Shown here in pieces: positions 11,301-20,975 of a stretch of DNA of 64,000 nucleotides (positions within the stretch are counted from its first letter, which is position 1; every line of letters starts with the position of its first letter). The stretch is taken from NCBI GenBank assembly GCA_018806985.1, contig JADANN010000443.1, positions 247,001-311,000 on the forward strand, given 5' to 3'. Position numbers and translations under genes: made by a program. Source of the DNA: Angiostrongylus vasorum. Lineage: Eukaryota; Nematoda; Chromadorea; Rhabditida; Metastrongylidae. A model generated the notes under the pieces. The model was not told the DNA's origin and did not search any database. It saw only the letters and a list, made by a program, of their open reading frames with translations.

Positions 11301-13293
11301 GAAAAAAATATAGGAACTAATCGAAATTAATATTATGATGGCCGGAAAACAAGTCCTACACAGCAGTACTGTCTGTGGAGGCACATAACGACTGAAATTT
11401 GCCAATGAACAGCTATTGGCTAGAATATCATGAGCATGGATTAAGAGCCTATAGTTTTTCTATTTTTCAGGGATGTATGCCGTGTCTTGGGAGAAAAAAA
11501 CGAAGTCCTGTGAGTTAACCAGAACAACTGAGAAGAATGTGCATAAGAACCATCGCTTACGCTTCCTTAAAACGATTGTTTTCAGGAAAATTGCAGGCAA
11601 TGCTCAAATCTTGGCGAAGTTTTGCAAAGATTTAAAAGATCCTTTGTAAGCTTGTCTTTAAAATAGTTTCATTTACAGCGATGATGTGGAGTGAACGATA
11701 ATTTCTTTCAGTTATGTTCTCCTTGTGGAAGAAAGAAGCGTGAGACCAAAGCTAACGTGGGTGTAGAATGTTGTGTTCAGTACTGGTCAGTTTGAAAATG
11801 CTTTATGACTTAAGGACAAATCAAGATCTTCTTGTTCCTGTTCTCAAGAACCTTCTCAGGGCTTGTACACGAGGAAAAAAAAGACAGGTATGCCAATATT
11901 TTATGCGCTCCTTGTTTACTGTGGAGTGAAAAAAATAAGAAGAATCGAAAGATTAAAAGAAAAAGAAAGCATTTCGACAGAGTACTGTATTGCGAAGACT
12001 ATGTCGCTACTAAAATTAGGTTATCCATGACCTGAAAATGAACGCATCATTCGTGTTGTGATTCTGCTACGAAGCGATGACAAACAAGTTTTGTGGCATT
12101 TTTTTACTCGCGTCCAATACAGCGTAGCATTGTGCACTGCTTTACAGGTAAGACGAGGTTTCTATGATAAAGATATCCAATCAAATCCATTATAAGGATA
12201 GGGCAATGGATAAAGCCTCCAACTTTGATCAATCCCGTCGGAATACATTGTGCATTCGGCTCTACTCATATCATCATAAAAGTGATCGTGTGCGAGTTGG
12301 CACCTATGATGGCTTTCGTGGGTCTGGAAATGCATCCAGACATTTTTTTTTATCCTCCCAGGCTAATGTGGCTTCAAATTTGTGACCCAGCAAAGATGGA
12401 AGGCTTGGTGAGCCTGGGGCGCGAGGTCGAACCAGCGAAAAATCCTGTTTGTATTGTAGGGCACCCGTAACCACTGCGCTAAACGCGATCCTTGTCCCTT
12501 TAAATCCATGTTACGAGAGAAAATCTGGATAACGTCACATCACCTTTGATAATGTTTCTTTCCCAAAGCACTTTCTACTTTATCAATATTTTCTGACTTC
12601 TGGTGTGTGTAACCCAAAAAAGTGGTGCTCCTTCTTTCTCTCAGTTACTTCGATTACTTCCCGTTTTCGTCGTCTTTTTCCTAGAAGTTGCAGTAAAAAA
12701 GATAAAGAATAAAGCTCTCGGCGTTGGTTAAACAATGAGAGATGCGCCACGCATTCGATTTTATTAAGCATCGTCGGAGATGATTATGCGTATCTGGCCT
12801 TTACAATGCCTCGCGGTGGCCTACCAAATCGAGCCAGTGCTGCTATCCTGCCAGACAAGTCTGGTACCAATTTGTCGAGCCCGAAGGGATGAAAGGCTTG
12901 GTGAGCCACGGATGCGACTATCGATCCCATATGTGTATGGCAGGGCGTCTCCAATCACTGCGCCACACCCACACGCGCCCTTGAAGTTCCAGTATACTCT
13001 TGTCATTTTCTGTCTTCTTCCCACCTATTTTGTCATGTCACTCTTTTCCTTGCGTCTGTTTATCTGAGGGCTAAAAAAATTGTGGTGTATTGACGAAGCA
13101 GCTTTGAAATCCGAAAATTTCAACTGTGCTGCTGTAGCGACAAATGATACTTCAATTTCAGGTAGACAATGATTTCGATACTACAGAAACGTGCGACGAA
13201 ACATGCTGTGATTATAGCAGGTTTCTTACAGATTGGTTTACTTTTAGAACATTGTATATTCTATGGGAAACGAAAGGCCGCTGTAGTGCATAG
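5211..13293 (+). CDS. Multi-exon gene: Pro/Cys-rich segment plus Cys-x2-Cys / R-x-K-R mini-exon array
   Basis: Eleven exons fit together without a phase conflict: 5211-5371, 6309-6418, 7400-7523, 9978-10102, 10808-10870, 11079-11150, 11471-11509, 11586-11645, 11712-11760, 11860-11981 and 13162-13293. They give 351 codons plus a stop; the start exon is not identified. The first two exons encode Pro/Cys-rich sequence with repeated CC and PPP runs. Exons 3 to 9 are short modules carrying a Cys-x2-Cys pair and an R-x-K-R site (RMKR, RIKR, RVKR, RMKR and RVKR, RKKR, RFKR, RKKR). Exon 10 has LCAPC and a Lys/Arg block. The last exon is acidic then Cys-rich. R-x-K-R is the known furin-type convertase consensus, so a secreted precursor cut into small Cys-containing pieces is inferred. 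No signal peptide was found in the window, so secretion is unproven. The Pro/Cys part recalls N-termini of nematode ground-like proteins, but no ground-like domain is seen. Confidence 0.6.
6309..6418 (+). CDS. Mini-exon gene, CC/PPP-rich exon 2
   Basis: The acceptor is catactgcag and the donor is CCA/gtgagt. It is almost wholly Pro and Cys (LPCCPPPPPVPCC, then CCQPPPPCCPPQPVCC). Such N-terminal composition is known from nematode ground-like and related secreted proteins. It ends in phase 0. Confidence 0.65.
6499..6935 (+). repeat. SINE-D with a SINE-A fragment at its start
   Basis: 6538-6935 matches the copies at 51640-52040 and, reversed, 50365-50725 (gtttaccgcctcatcgtggc at the start, gcccgcacaactagtg near the end). 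The 30 bases before it are a reversed SINE-A tail. Confidence 0.8.
7400..7523 (+). CDS. Mini-exon gene, exon 3 (CPICPC module, RMKR)
   Basis: The acceptor is caacactag and the donor is the strong gtgagt. Reading in phase 0 gives FRACPICPCRRRL and then LRMKRSP. It is the first module with both clustered Cys and an R-x-K-R site. An alternative donor at 7491 (gtgcgc) has the same phase and would remove a short tail. Confidence 0.5.
7965..9977. other. Intronic stretch with no supported exon
   Basis: After a good acceptor at 7962-7963 a short open frame (VSGAYKPSERIF and on) runs to a stop near 8050, but its phase does not fit the exon ending at 7523. A degenerate SINE-A copy lies at 8268-8545. 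Nothing else is recognised between 8545 and 9977. Confidence 0.4.
8268..8545 (-). repeat. Degenerate SINE-A
   Basis: A diverged copy with the characteristic tail and a remnant of the head (cacctctaaccac). Confidence 0.6.
9978..10102 (+). CDS. Mini-exon gene, exon 4 (two Cys-x2-Cys pairs, RIKR)
   Basis: The acceptor aattacag leaves two bases that complete the codon split at 7523. The frame reads GKCTKCAVGGQPKRARIKR, then QSNCKACSN. So one module ends in RIKR and a second Cys-x2-Cys pair follows. The donor is placed at CAC/gtgtgt because it restores phase 0 for the next exon. The donor is weak; the coding part is convincing. Confidence 0.6.
10157..10490 (+). repeat. SINE-A head duplication plus degenerate SINE-A
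   Basis: A head (gcgtgtggcgctgtggttgg) at 10157-10195 is followed by a second head (tagcgcagtggttaaag) and a diverged body. Both lie in the intron between exons 4 and 5 of the mini-exon gene. Confidence 0.65.
10808..10870 (+). CDS. Mini-exon gene, exon 5 (CSAC, RVKR)
   Basis: Twenty-one codons lie between gttctctttag and ATG/gtgagt, phase 0 on both sides. The product begins SSSTCSACGRSDKR and ends ARVKRM. This is the same architecture as its neighbours and a symmetric exon. Confidence 0.65.
11079..11150 (+). CDS. Mini-exon gene, exon 6 (CQPC, RMKR and RVKR)
   Basis: Twenty-four codons lie between cgttttag and TTT/gtaagg, phase 0 on both sides. It encodes GCQPCSMRMKREVV and then HRRVKRF, so it carries two R-x-K-R sites. 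Confidence 0.65.
11471..11509 (+). CDS. Mini-exon gene, exon 7 (13-codon exon, CMPC, RKKR)
   Basis: This is a 39-base exon between tatttttcag and CCT/gtgagt, phase 0 on both sides. It encodes GCMPCLGRKKRSP. It is the smallest full module: one Cys-x2-Cys pair followed at once by the R-x-K-R site. Confidence 0.65.
11586..11645 (+). CDS. Mini-exon gene, exon 8 (CRQC, RFKR)
   Basis: Twenty codons lie between gttttcag and TTT/gtaagc, phase 0 on both sides. It begins ENCRQCSNLG and ends QRFKRSF. Confidence 0.6.
11712..11760 (+). CDS. Mini-exon gene, exon 9 (CSPC, RKKR)
   Basis: The acceptor is atttctttcag. It encodes LCSPCGRKKRETKANV. Two donors are possible: AAC/gtgggt at 11757 (phase 0) and GTGG/gtgtag at 11761 (phase 1). 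The second is chosen because it fits the acceptor at 11859. The first would join directly to the exon at 13162. Confidence 0.55.
11860..11981 (+). CDS. Mini-exon gene, exon 10 (CAPC, Lys/Arg-rich)
   Basis: The acceptor is ccttctcag. The frame contains ANILCAPCLLW and a Lys/Arg block (RKIKRKRKH). The frame stays open to a TGA at 12035. A donor at AGA/gtactg (11982) restores phase 0 for the last exon. It could instead be an alternative 3' end. Confidence 0.4.
12210..12983 (-). repeat. Two SINE-A copies in tandem
   Basis: 12210-12492 is diverged and 12712-12983 is well preserved, both reversed. They lie in the last intron of the mini-exon gene. Confidence 0.8.
13162..13293 (+). CDS. Mini-exon gene, last exon
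   Basis: After the acceptor cttcaatttcag there are 43 codons and a TAG. It reads VDNDFDTTETCDETCCDYS and ends KGRCSA. Phase 0 matches both exon 9 (with its first donor) and exon 10. The acidic, Cys-rich C-terminus resembles no family I can name. Confidence 0.5.
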   Translation, partial: VDNDFDTTETCDETCCDYSRFLTDWFTFRTLYILWETKGRCSA

Positions 13294-13558
13294 GTAGGTA
13301 AATAGCTCTTCAATTCATCTGCACCATCGTCCCTCTATGCAGAGCAGTGGATGACTTGTCCACTGCCACACGGCCAATAACTGTGAGACGTCGCAGATTG
13401 AAAGCGCTTCAGTTAATCTTCACTTTTACAGACATGCAAAGTCGTTTGTGATTAATCTACGACCAAGCTTTATAGTTTATTTCTAATTCCTTAACTCACC
13501 TAACTACCTTAGTAGGTGCAACAATGCATCATGTAATTGAAAGGAAGTCATGAGTACG

Positions 13559-13753
13559 CTAGTTAGCTATATTATCCTCAAGAAGTCTCAGAGAAAAGCC
13601 TTCTTGATATCCTTGTTTTCCCATGGGAGTCATTGTGTTGTGCTTAAAGTAACCACCAAATGAATTTTTAATTTGTTCAGGTGTTCGCGTACCAGTGCTA
13701 GAAAGTTCTATGCTTCCGCTAACTCTCGAAGTTTGATTTGAAGACGTCGACAA
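13559..13753 (-). other. Orphan coding-like open frame
   Basis: Sixty-four codons with protein-like composition (RTPEQIKNSFGGYFKHN, then GKQGYQEGFSLRLLEDN) end in TAG. There is no ATG start: the frame opens with TTG just after a stop. It could be an exon, or a remnant of a transposase or gene. No motif is recognised. Confidence 0.25.
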
Positions 13754-14307
13754 GTCTTCTCAGTAATTCGAGTAGCTTTTTGTTTAGAATACATAATCCT
13801 CAGTGGCTCCTATGTTGCAATTTCATCTCTCAGGCTGTCCTGTATAAATTTGTCCATTACCAATGAGTTTTCTGAGATATTGATATACTATCATAAATCT
13901 CACCTCAATCAACTGTATTTTAAGTTACCTTCAAGAGCTTCATATCTTCAATTCCTACGACTTACCGAGAAATTTCTGCACTACAGTGCTATGGTGTTTC
14001 TATTCTCTTAAATCAGACGTATGTATTATGCTAAATAAGTGTGATAGAACTGTGCAAAATCTTTCATCATTTACTGTTTCTTAGCTCTCAGAAATCGTCT
14101 GATGGCAAAAGTCATCGTCATTCTTTCAACAACTGAGAGTAGTTTCAGCAATTTTTTCATGATTTATTCTCGATATCGATGTGATAAGATATGGTGCTTG
14201 GTGAACTTAAGAAGATTTTGTCTTTATACAATTGTGAACCGATTTTCATTTAACCTCGGTATAAATGATCAATGTACCTCGCTTCATTGATAAGATAACA
14301 CGAGGTT

Positions 14308-14710
14308 GTTGACACACATTTACTCGGCTAACGTTTCGGCGTCTTCCTATTTATCAGAGCCGATGATTCGAGTCAGTGGTCTACAATTGTTCTCGGTGTG
14401 GCGTACTCGTTGTCGTATCTAGTCGGATCTTCGTAAGTGAAGCATCGCTCGAGTGAAGCAATCTCACCTGGCAGCTCTTTTATACAGGATCGATGTTATT
14501 GATATGACCATCCGTTGATAATAATTTGTTTTTTGACGGTTAATCCATCCTGAAGCAGTTGGTATTAGATAACCTTGCACGCAGCGAAGTATCGTTGTAA
14601 GCCGATTTCCATCTAACCTTTTCATAAATGATCATTCTACCTCGTTTCATTGATAAGCTGACACGAGATTGATGAAACATATTATCCGGCTAGTGTTTCG
14701 CGGTTTCGTC
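14308..14710. repeat. Palindromic element C, two partial copies
   Basis: Two segments carry the conserved terminal motif (ggctaacgtttcggcgtctt, then a tagtgtttcgcggtttcgtc variant) that ends the palindromic elements at 24675-24945 and 29568-30008. Confidence 0.55.
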
Positions 14711-16239
14711 TACTTTGTCTTTAAATCAGTTGACAAGGATCACATCCATTGCCCAGATCTATGTCGAGCGTTGCCCTTTGAGTAGAGTGCAGCATGAGAG
14801 AAGACCATGTCCACGCCAATGAGATGGACGACAGCTGTTCTAAGAATAAAAGGGACACTTCTAAAGTTCGCTTGTGGCACTCGTGGTCTCATTAATTATC
14901 GCGTAACTCGAGTGCGCTTCAATAAACTTTATTTTTTCCTCGCCGTATACCAGAGTTACTCGAGAGACACGACGAACATGGCATTCTCCAGTGCTTGTTT
15001 TTTTTCATTGTTTCTTTTTCTGGCGACAAATTAGTAACCGATATACTGTCGGAAATTGTCTGATGGGAGGCATATTTGGCCCGGTGTTTTTTGGAAGCAG
15101 TGACTTCACGCTTTTAACTTAGCCAGCATGCCTACCACTGTACTTCTCGAACCCTTACTGCCGACGTGTCATAATCAGATTTTTTATCTACTGTTGCTTA
15201 GGTGAGTGACGACTTACTCGCATTTGGCAATTTTTGGCATATTAAATCTACTGCTCTTCAAAAAATTTGCGTTGGATTAAAGAAATCTCTCATTGTTACT
15301 TGAATGGGGAGAATTACTCCTGGAATTAAATGTGACGGGCAAGTTGGAATTTGGGCTGTATTTAGCGCTGAGCTATATATAGTTGACATAAAAAAGTACC
15401 TTATGCATCCACCAAGGCTTAGAACAAATAAAACTAGGACTCCAACGTTAACACGGAACGCTTACGTTGTTTGGCGAAATAAGGCGCCTGCAATAGACCT
15501 GCCTCATTGTTAGCGCTGCACTGTGTCTCATGTTATTTGCGAAATGGTGGATTATTGCTTTCCTGCTGCTCCCAGCACTGCTGCCAATGTAGTTGAATAG
15601 GAGTCAGTGCGAATTTGGGCTGAGAAAGAGTTTATTAACGCATCGCAATAAGTATACTCAGAGGATAAGGAAGACTATGGCACGATTTCTCCTCATTGGT
15701 AAAACAGTTGGGCACAGAACATTGATGCCCATGTTTGTGTTGTCGCTGCTGAGTCGTCGCCTAATTTTTATGCCGGATAAGAACAAGAACAATTCGGCGA
15801 TGGTAGAAATACTACACATGATGAAGATTGATGGGTTCGACAGCAGCGATAGTTTTTCCATAAGCAGAAGACTTGAACTTGAGGCGTTCAAGACACGACG
15901 GAGTTATGGGGGAGGGTTTGTCCTATTATTGTAGGTGTATATATCTTGCCTCTAATGAAATAGGAATGGAAGGAAAATAAGAGTCAAAATCATTTACTAC
16001 AGGCATACCAAAATATGGACAAAATTCGGAACCTTAGGTGGTCTGTTTGCTATAGTTTTTTTACGGTCATCAAGAATCAAGTTGTTATCAGTATTTGGAA
16101 GCCTTCTGCGGCCAATGTTGAGCCCATTTGGAAATTTTTTTATATTTTTGCTAGTCACTCTGACTAAATCTAGAGATTGGAAATGATTTAAGCCGCAAGT
16201 TAGAGGTGGATGGGCAGTAAAACACATATCAGTCTTGTT

Positions 16240-16600
16240 TATTTCTTTTACATGACCCGTCATCACATCTGCTGTGCGAGTCACACCACTTCTTGCATTC
16301 GATTCGTTTTCCTCGTATTCATCCATCACATTGGTTTTCGAGCATTTCGCTTGTTGTTCCAGGTGCCGCTTGAGGATTTCGTCCTCCTTATGAATGTCGT
16401 AGAATGATGGTCGAGCCATTTCTCCTTGCAATCTTGGCGATAGCCGAACTAAGGCGTTCACATGTGGACTGAAGGGAAAGCGTTGGCCAGGGGATCGGAC
16501 TAGCGGCTTTGTTTCCCGATCCATGTCATCATTAACCGCTGCGCTATCCCACTACACACATATCGATTACCTTCAACAAAAATCTGTGAAATGAAACCGT
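16240..16600 (-). repeat. SINE-E, tRNA-like
   Basis: Shares blocks (tgacccgtcatcacatctgc, cgattcgttttcctcg) with 34800-35270 and 49060-49365. The other end has a tRNA-like head in reverse (accgctgcgctatccca). Confidence 0.65.
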
Positions 16601-16832
16601 CCAACATCAACAAACTGGCTCTGGTTATGAGATTGGGAACGTCTAGTACAGCCTCACTTTTTGAGAACAGAGCGAATATGGTAAATGATACGAACTTGAT
16701 GCTGAAGACATAACGCGTCAACGCGCCTCTGTTCACTGTTCATGGCGACTCATGCTCTCTCAAAAAAAATAAACACATGTATAATGTGGCATCCTTATTC
16801 CTGAGAACATCGCATAGATAACTCAGAATCGA

Positions 16833-17010
16833 GGATGCTGAGATATGAGTAAAACTCGGAACCTCAATTGGGATTCGAACCCGCCACTACTCTCAACGCG
16901 GGTTGCATGCTACCCATCACACCAACCGAAGTCATTGCTCTATTTTTTCTCTCAGACTCTCTTTTTCTGTGCCGGTGCTATCAGCAATCACTGTCAAGTG
17001 AATGACGCGT
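16833..17010 (-). repeat. SINE-B-related tRNA-like repeat (subfamily F)
   Basis: Begins gatgctgagatatgagtaaa and carries a B-box-like ggattcgaaccc. A related copy lies at 39215-39460. Confidence 0.6.
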
Positions 17011-17244
17011 GAGTCTTTAGCAAGGGTAAGCCTTCTAGTGGAACTAAAATCATGAGTAACTGAACGACTCTAATGAAGAATGTAAAGTTTTTGAGGGCAA
17101 GCGCCTTACATTAAAACTTTACGTCACCGATATCTCTCCTGAAGCCTTCCTAATGATGGTGACAAGCCATCACTTCTTTGCAGATGGATGCTGAATTTCT
17201 TGTCCACAATTGCAAGAAAACAAACTGAACACCAATTATTCACA

Positions 17245-17620
17245 TCGGAGGTGGGTAGCGCAGTGGTAGCGATGTCGCTCCTCACGAGCACGGGCTGGTT
17301 CGCCCTCGCCTTGGCGTCATCAAACTTTTCATCTCTCCGAGATCAGGAAATTGGTGCCAGACTTGCCTACGACCAGGTCACTTCCTGCAATCCAAGTGAA
17401 AGGCCTTAAGCCCACCATCGCCAGGCATTTGGGAGAATGGGCTCGACCAGCATTCGACGACATTCACTAAGAAAACGAAAAAAATTCTCAAACAACAACC
17501 GAAGATAAACGCAAAGAGGACGTCGAAGGCCTTCGTGGATGATGGATAGAAGAAACGAGTTGGGTGTAAGAGAATTGCCGGGATCCACATAGTAGATGTG
17601 AAGACAGGAAGTGCAAAATA
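17245..17620 (+). repeat. SINE-E
   Basis: A tRNA-like head (gtagcgcagtggtagcgatg) is followed by a body ending in the catagtagatgtgaagacag block. It is the reverse orientation of the copies at 16240 and 34800. Confidence 0.65.
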
Positions 17621-18147
17621 AAAAAAAATTATTCGCATAAAATAACATTTGAAATAAGAAGCAATATAAACAAAAGCGTGCATAGTATAGTAGGAACGGA
17701 ATAATGTATAAGGAAGCAATCTTTGAAAAACAGTTTTTGAACGAGCCGTCGTTCAACCTCGGCCGCAAGATAATCAACATCTGTTTAAATTGTTGAGCTT
17801 AGAAGAGCTTGATAACGAGATTTATTAGGCTAACGTTTCGACATCTTCGTCTTCCTCAGAGCCAATGATCTGAGGCAGTGATGGTGGTCTCTTTGAAAAA
17901 AATACTGCAACGCAAATAATCTAGCACTACAACCTATATTGGCAGTGGGTTTGATTGACATCAAGACGACTCCAAAAAGCTAACATATTAATAGTGACCA
18001 AAACTAGATACGTGACAGTGAATTTAGATGCTTGATAGCATGATCATACGTTGACGAAGTCTCATGAAATGAAAAGCGTAGAATCCTAGTCTGATGAAAG
18101 AGAACACCTTTGCAACAGACAAAGCACAAGCGATGAAACATTAAAAG

Positions 18148-18395
18148 GGTAAAGCTCTAGGTGTCGATTAATCTCTGAGAGATGTGCCCTGCATCCAACT
18201 TCACCAAGCAAAGCTACAGGTGATTGAATGATTGAATGCGTGCCTAGCCTATAGGGTTGCTTGTGTTGTATAGAGTCAGTGCTGCCGTACCAATCTGCCC
18301 ACTTAGGAGGAACGGAAAGGCTTGGCGAGCCCTGAACGCAGGATTGAACCGACGACCCTGTGTGAACTGCAGAGCACCTCGAATCACAGCTCAGT
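18148..18395 (-). repeat. SINE-A
   Basis: Reversed copy with tail (gattaatctctgagagatgt) and a diverged head. Confidence 0.65.
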
Positions 18396-18825
18396 GGAAA
18401 ATTGTTTTTAAAAAGAGCACCAAGATAAATGAGGAATGCACTGTAGGTTGTGTATTTAGATGCGCTCACTAGATATGGGAACGTTTAGACCATTTTTAGA
18501 GGTGATCTGTAATACAGACACAATGTTTGGCTTGGTTCGGTCCAATCGCCCATGCAAACAACGCCCTCCATCTTCCTGGAGCCGGCAAATTGCCTTCAGG
18601 AACTAATTGAAGCTGAACGATTTATTCTCTTTGTCTCTTAACATGAGTTTCCGAAGCCAGCCATGTCACAAAATTAATTCTTTGCTTTTAGTAATGCAAT
18701 CTCATTCAGCTGCTTCCCAACTTCTCTTTTTATTTGCGCTGATCACCGGCCGGAAATTCGATTAACATCGCGTCACCAGTTTAGCAATAACTGAAAACGC
18801 TCCTCATGCTGATTTCTTCCTTCAG

Positions 18826-18888
18826 AAAGAATCGCTGGATGAGCTATCAACTTTGGCGCACGTACGCGAAAAGAAAATTCTAACGTGA
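18826..18888 (+). CDS. Possible orphan terminal exon
   Basis: A strong acceptor (tttcttccttcag) is followed by 20 codons (KESLDELSTLAHVREKKILT) and TGA. No upstream exon was found. It may be chance. Confidence 0.22.
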   Translation, partial: KESLDELSTLAHVREKKILT

Positions 18889-19423
18889 TTTGCCTATGGC
18901 ATTGAAGACTTTAACGCTTTCAACCAATCATGTGCCGTAGAAAAAGAGTGAGAAACTTCTAGCAAGAAATCCACGGTTATTTTCTAAGTTTAGTAGGATT
19001 CTGAAATATTGATCAGATGCTCTTCTTAAAAGCATTGAAACACAAAGATTTACTGAGCAGCAGCTGTTCACATACAGAACAGCATTTCATTCCGAGTGAT
19101 GGTCACGGAACCAATTACACTTCATTTCTGATAATTCCCCCTAGACGGCTTTCAGTTTCAGATTTCATGCCCTCGCAGCTTATGATAATGACGCTTGAAA
19201 TAGGACGTTCGAATGTTTCATACTGGCCATTAATGAAATGCCATTTACTACTCAGTAGCAGACGCTGTTTGACTGCCTTCATAACCGATCATAACTCATC
19301 TAATTTATCCCATTCCAGTTAGTTTAAAAGCTATTTATATTCTAATATTCAACGCTCAAAACATGAAGTACCACCTTTCTCGAGTACTACTTATCTTCAA
19401 GATGTTTCGTTTCGAAGAAGTTT

Positions 19424-19603
19424 TCAAAATTTTATACCACCAGGATGCCGAACGTCGATCCAGTTTCTGCGAAGGATCATTTCACTTGTCTTGCGCAAGA
19501 TGGGCATGAGTTCATCCTGGGCGAGGGCCTTCTGCCGCTTCAACTGTGCCAAGCACTCCATGGATGCTCCTACACAGCGGATCGTACATAGAGGTCCATG
19601 CAG
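19424..19603 (-). CDS. Orphan coding-like exon, Cys-containing and helical
   Basis: After the acceptor attacatag there are 59 codons to TGA. It reads GPLCTIRCVGASMECLAQLK near the start and DELMPILRKTSEMILRRNW further on. Composition is typical of coding sequence. Three Cys sit close together at the start, loosely recalling small CHCH/CX9C mitochondrial proteins, but the spacing does not match and no assignment is made. Another frame just upstream on the same strand is also open, so a decayed copy is possible. Confidence 0.35.
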   Translation of the reverse strand: MHGPLCTIRCVGASMECLAQLKRQKALAQDELMPILRKTSEMILRRNWIDVRHPGGIKF

Positions 19604-19807
19604 CTATGTAATCTTGTCCAGTATGAGCCATTTTATTCCTTGGACAACAGAGTTTTTTCGCGCAAAATGCTTTGAAAAGCGCCACACATTTCTTAATGTG
19701 GCCTTTTTCACGCCACGACCAATTAGAAGCTGAACATTTATTCACTGATCTATTTCCATTTTCCTTTTTTTGTTCTTCCGAACTAGTAACAGGGCCAAGA
19801 TGTTCAC

Positions 19808-20972
19808 GCTAGTAGCGCAGTGGATAGAGGTGCCCTGCAACGTACTCCCGATTTTTTTGCTTCGATCTCGCGCCCAAAGTGAAAGGAGCCCTGTATCCAT
19901 CTGGGTGAGCAAATTGGTACCATTGTTGCCTGCGAGATTAAAAAACGATTACTTGGCACATAGATAGAACATTACAAACCATTGTATAGGCAAGAAGTGC
20001 GTCAAATCACCTGATCACCTGTGACGATGACTGATGACGTCAACTGCGTCGAGTATTCCTGCACCATCAAGAGCCGATTAACGCCGAACGCCTTGCTGCT
20101 TAATCCTTCAATAAATAAAAGGCGAAAGGGCACATATTTTTGGCTTCATATCGCTTAGAAAATAGCTTTCCCGCAAAGTCTACAGTGAGCTTAAGCAAAC
20201 TAATAAGATGAGCAACATTTGGTGTAAACCCCGTGAATAAGGGAGTGAAAAACAACAGAGCAATAGAGTGCACAGCAAAATGATACGAAGGGCGTTTCAA
20301 CCAAGTACGACCTTCAACCTGTCATTCTGGTATTAGGCCAATTCTACATTTAGAAGGAGAGAGTATTCTACTTCGATCCTTGAGGGATACCACACACTCA
20401 ACTTTTCAGATTAGTCTGATATCTACTTTCGTCACCGTAGTGATAGGAGGCTAGGTTCACCGGGAGTGCAAAACATATTGCGAGGCACCTCTGACCATTG
20501 CCCTACATCTGCTCTATTTTTGAATAAAGAAAAAAACAACCACAACGATGATAAGATATTTTTAAAACTCCAGACGGCAGGTGTCTGCGGTGGGGTTCGA
20601 AAACACTACTACCCTTTCCGGGAGCAAACGCGTAAAAACGTTTGCGGTCTTTAGTCTGCTATTCAGTTCCTGATGTGTCACTGTCCACTAGGGTCGTGTT
20701 AAGTGCAATGATTTGAGGTGCGCCCAATATACCCTACTCGGTGGGATTTCGCCTCCAGTGCTCACCGAGCCTTCCATCTTTCTGGAGTCGGCGAATTGGA
20801 GCCAGACATTTCTGGGAAGATAGAAATATCGACTTGGTACATCGATACACCACTAAATGTCACTGTATTGGCCAAATATACACTCAATTATCCTTACCGA
20901 TGCTTGAACAGGTCGAGTGAGTGGCGTATCTATCAAGAACTGAACAACTCCAAATGCTTTATTCTTTATCCA
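19808..20972 (+). repeat. Partial SINE-A copies with a SINE-B between
   Basis: 19808-19960 has the head (gtagcgcagtggatagaggt). 20535-20700 is a SINE-B in reverse orientation. 20735-20972 is a SINE-A body without its head. Confidence 0.6.
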
Positions 20973-20975
20973 GGT

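Larger units (their letters stand above)
13294..16230. other. Gene-poor stretch
   Basis: It holds palindromic element pieces (14308-14470, 14660-14710) and a minus-strand orphan frame at 13559-13753. Overlapping open frames on both strands at 15593-15934 cannot be told apart by splice signals. No gene is supported. Confidence 0.5.

Noticed and set aside
15593..15934. Open frames over 70 codons on both strands
   Set aside because: Both look equally plausible, there is no splice or motif support, and no family is recognised.
15997..16524. 175-codon minus-strand open frame
   Set aside because: Much of it lies in a SINE-E copy and it has no splice-consistent neighbours. Similar frames occur in the other SINE-E copies.
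16860..16930. tRNA-like sequence with a B box
   Set aside because: It recurs as part of a repeat family (39215-39460) and does not fold as a complete tRNA by eye. The same holds for the SINE-A and SINE-B heads.
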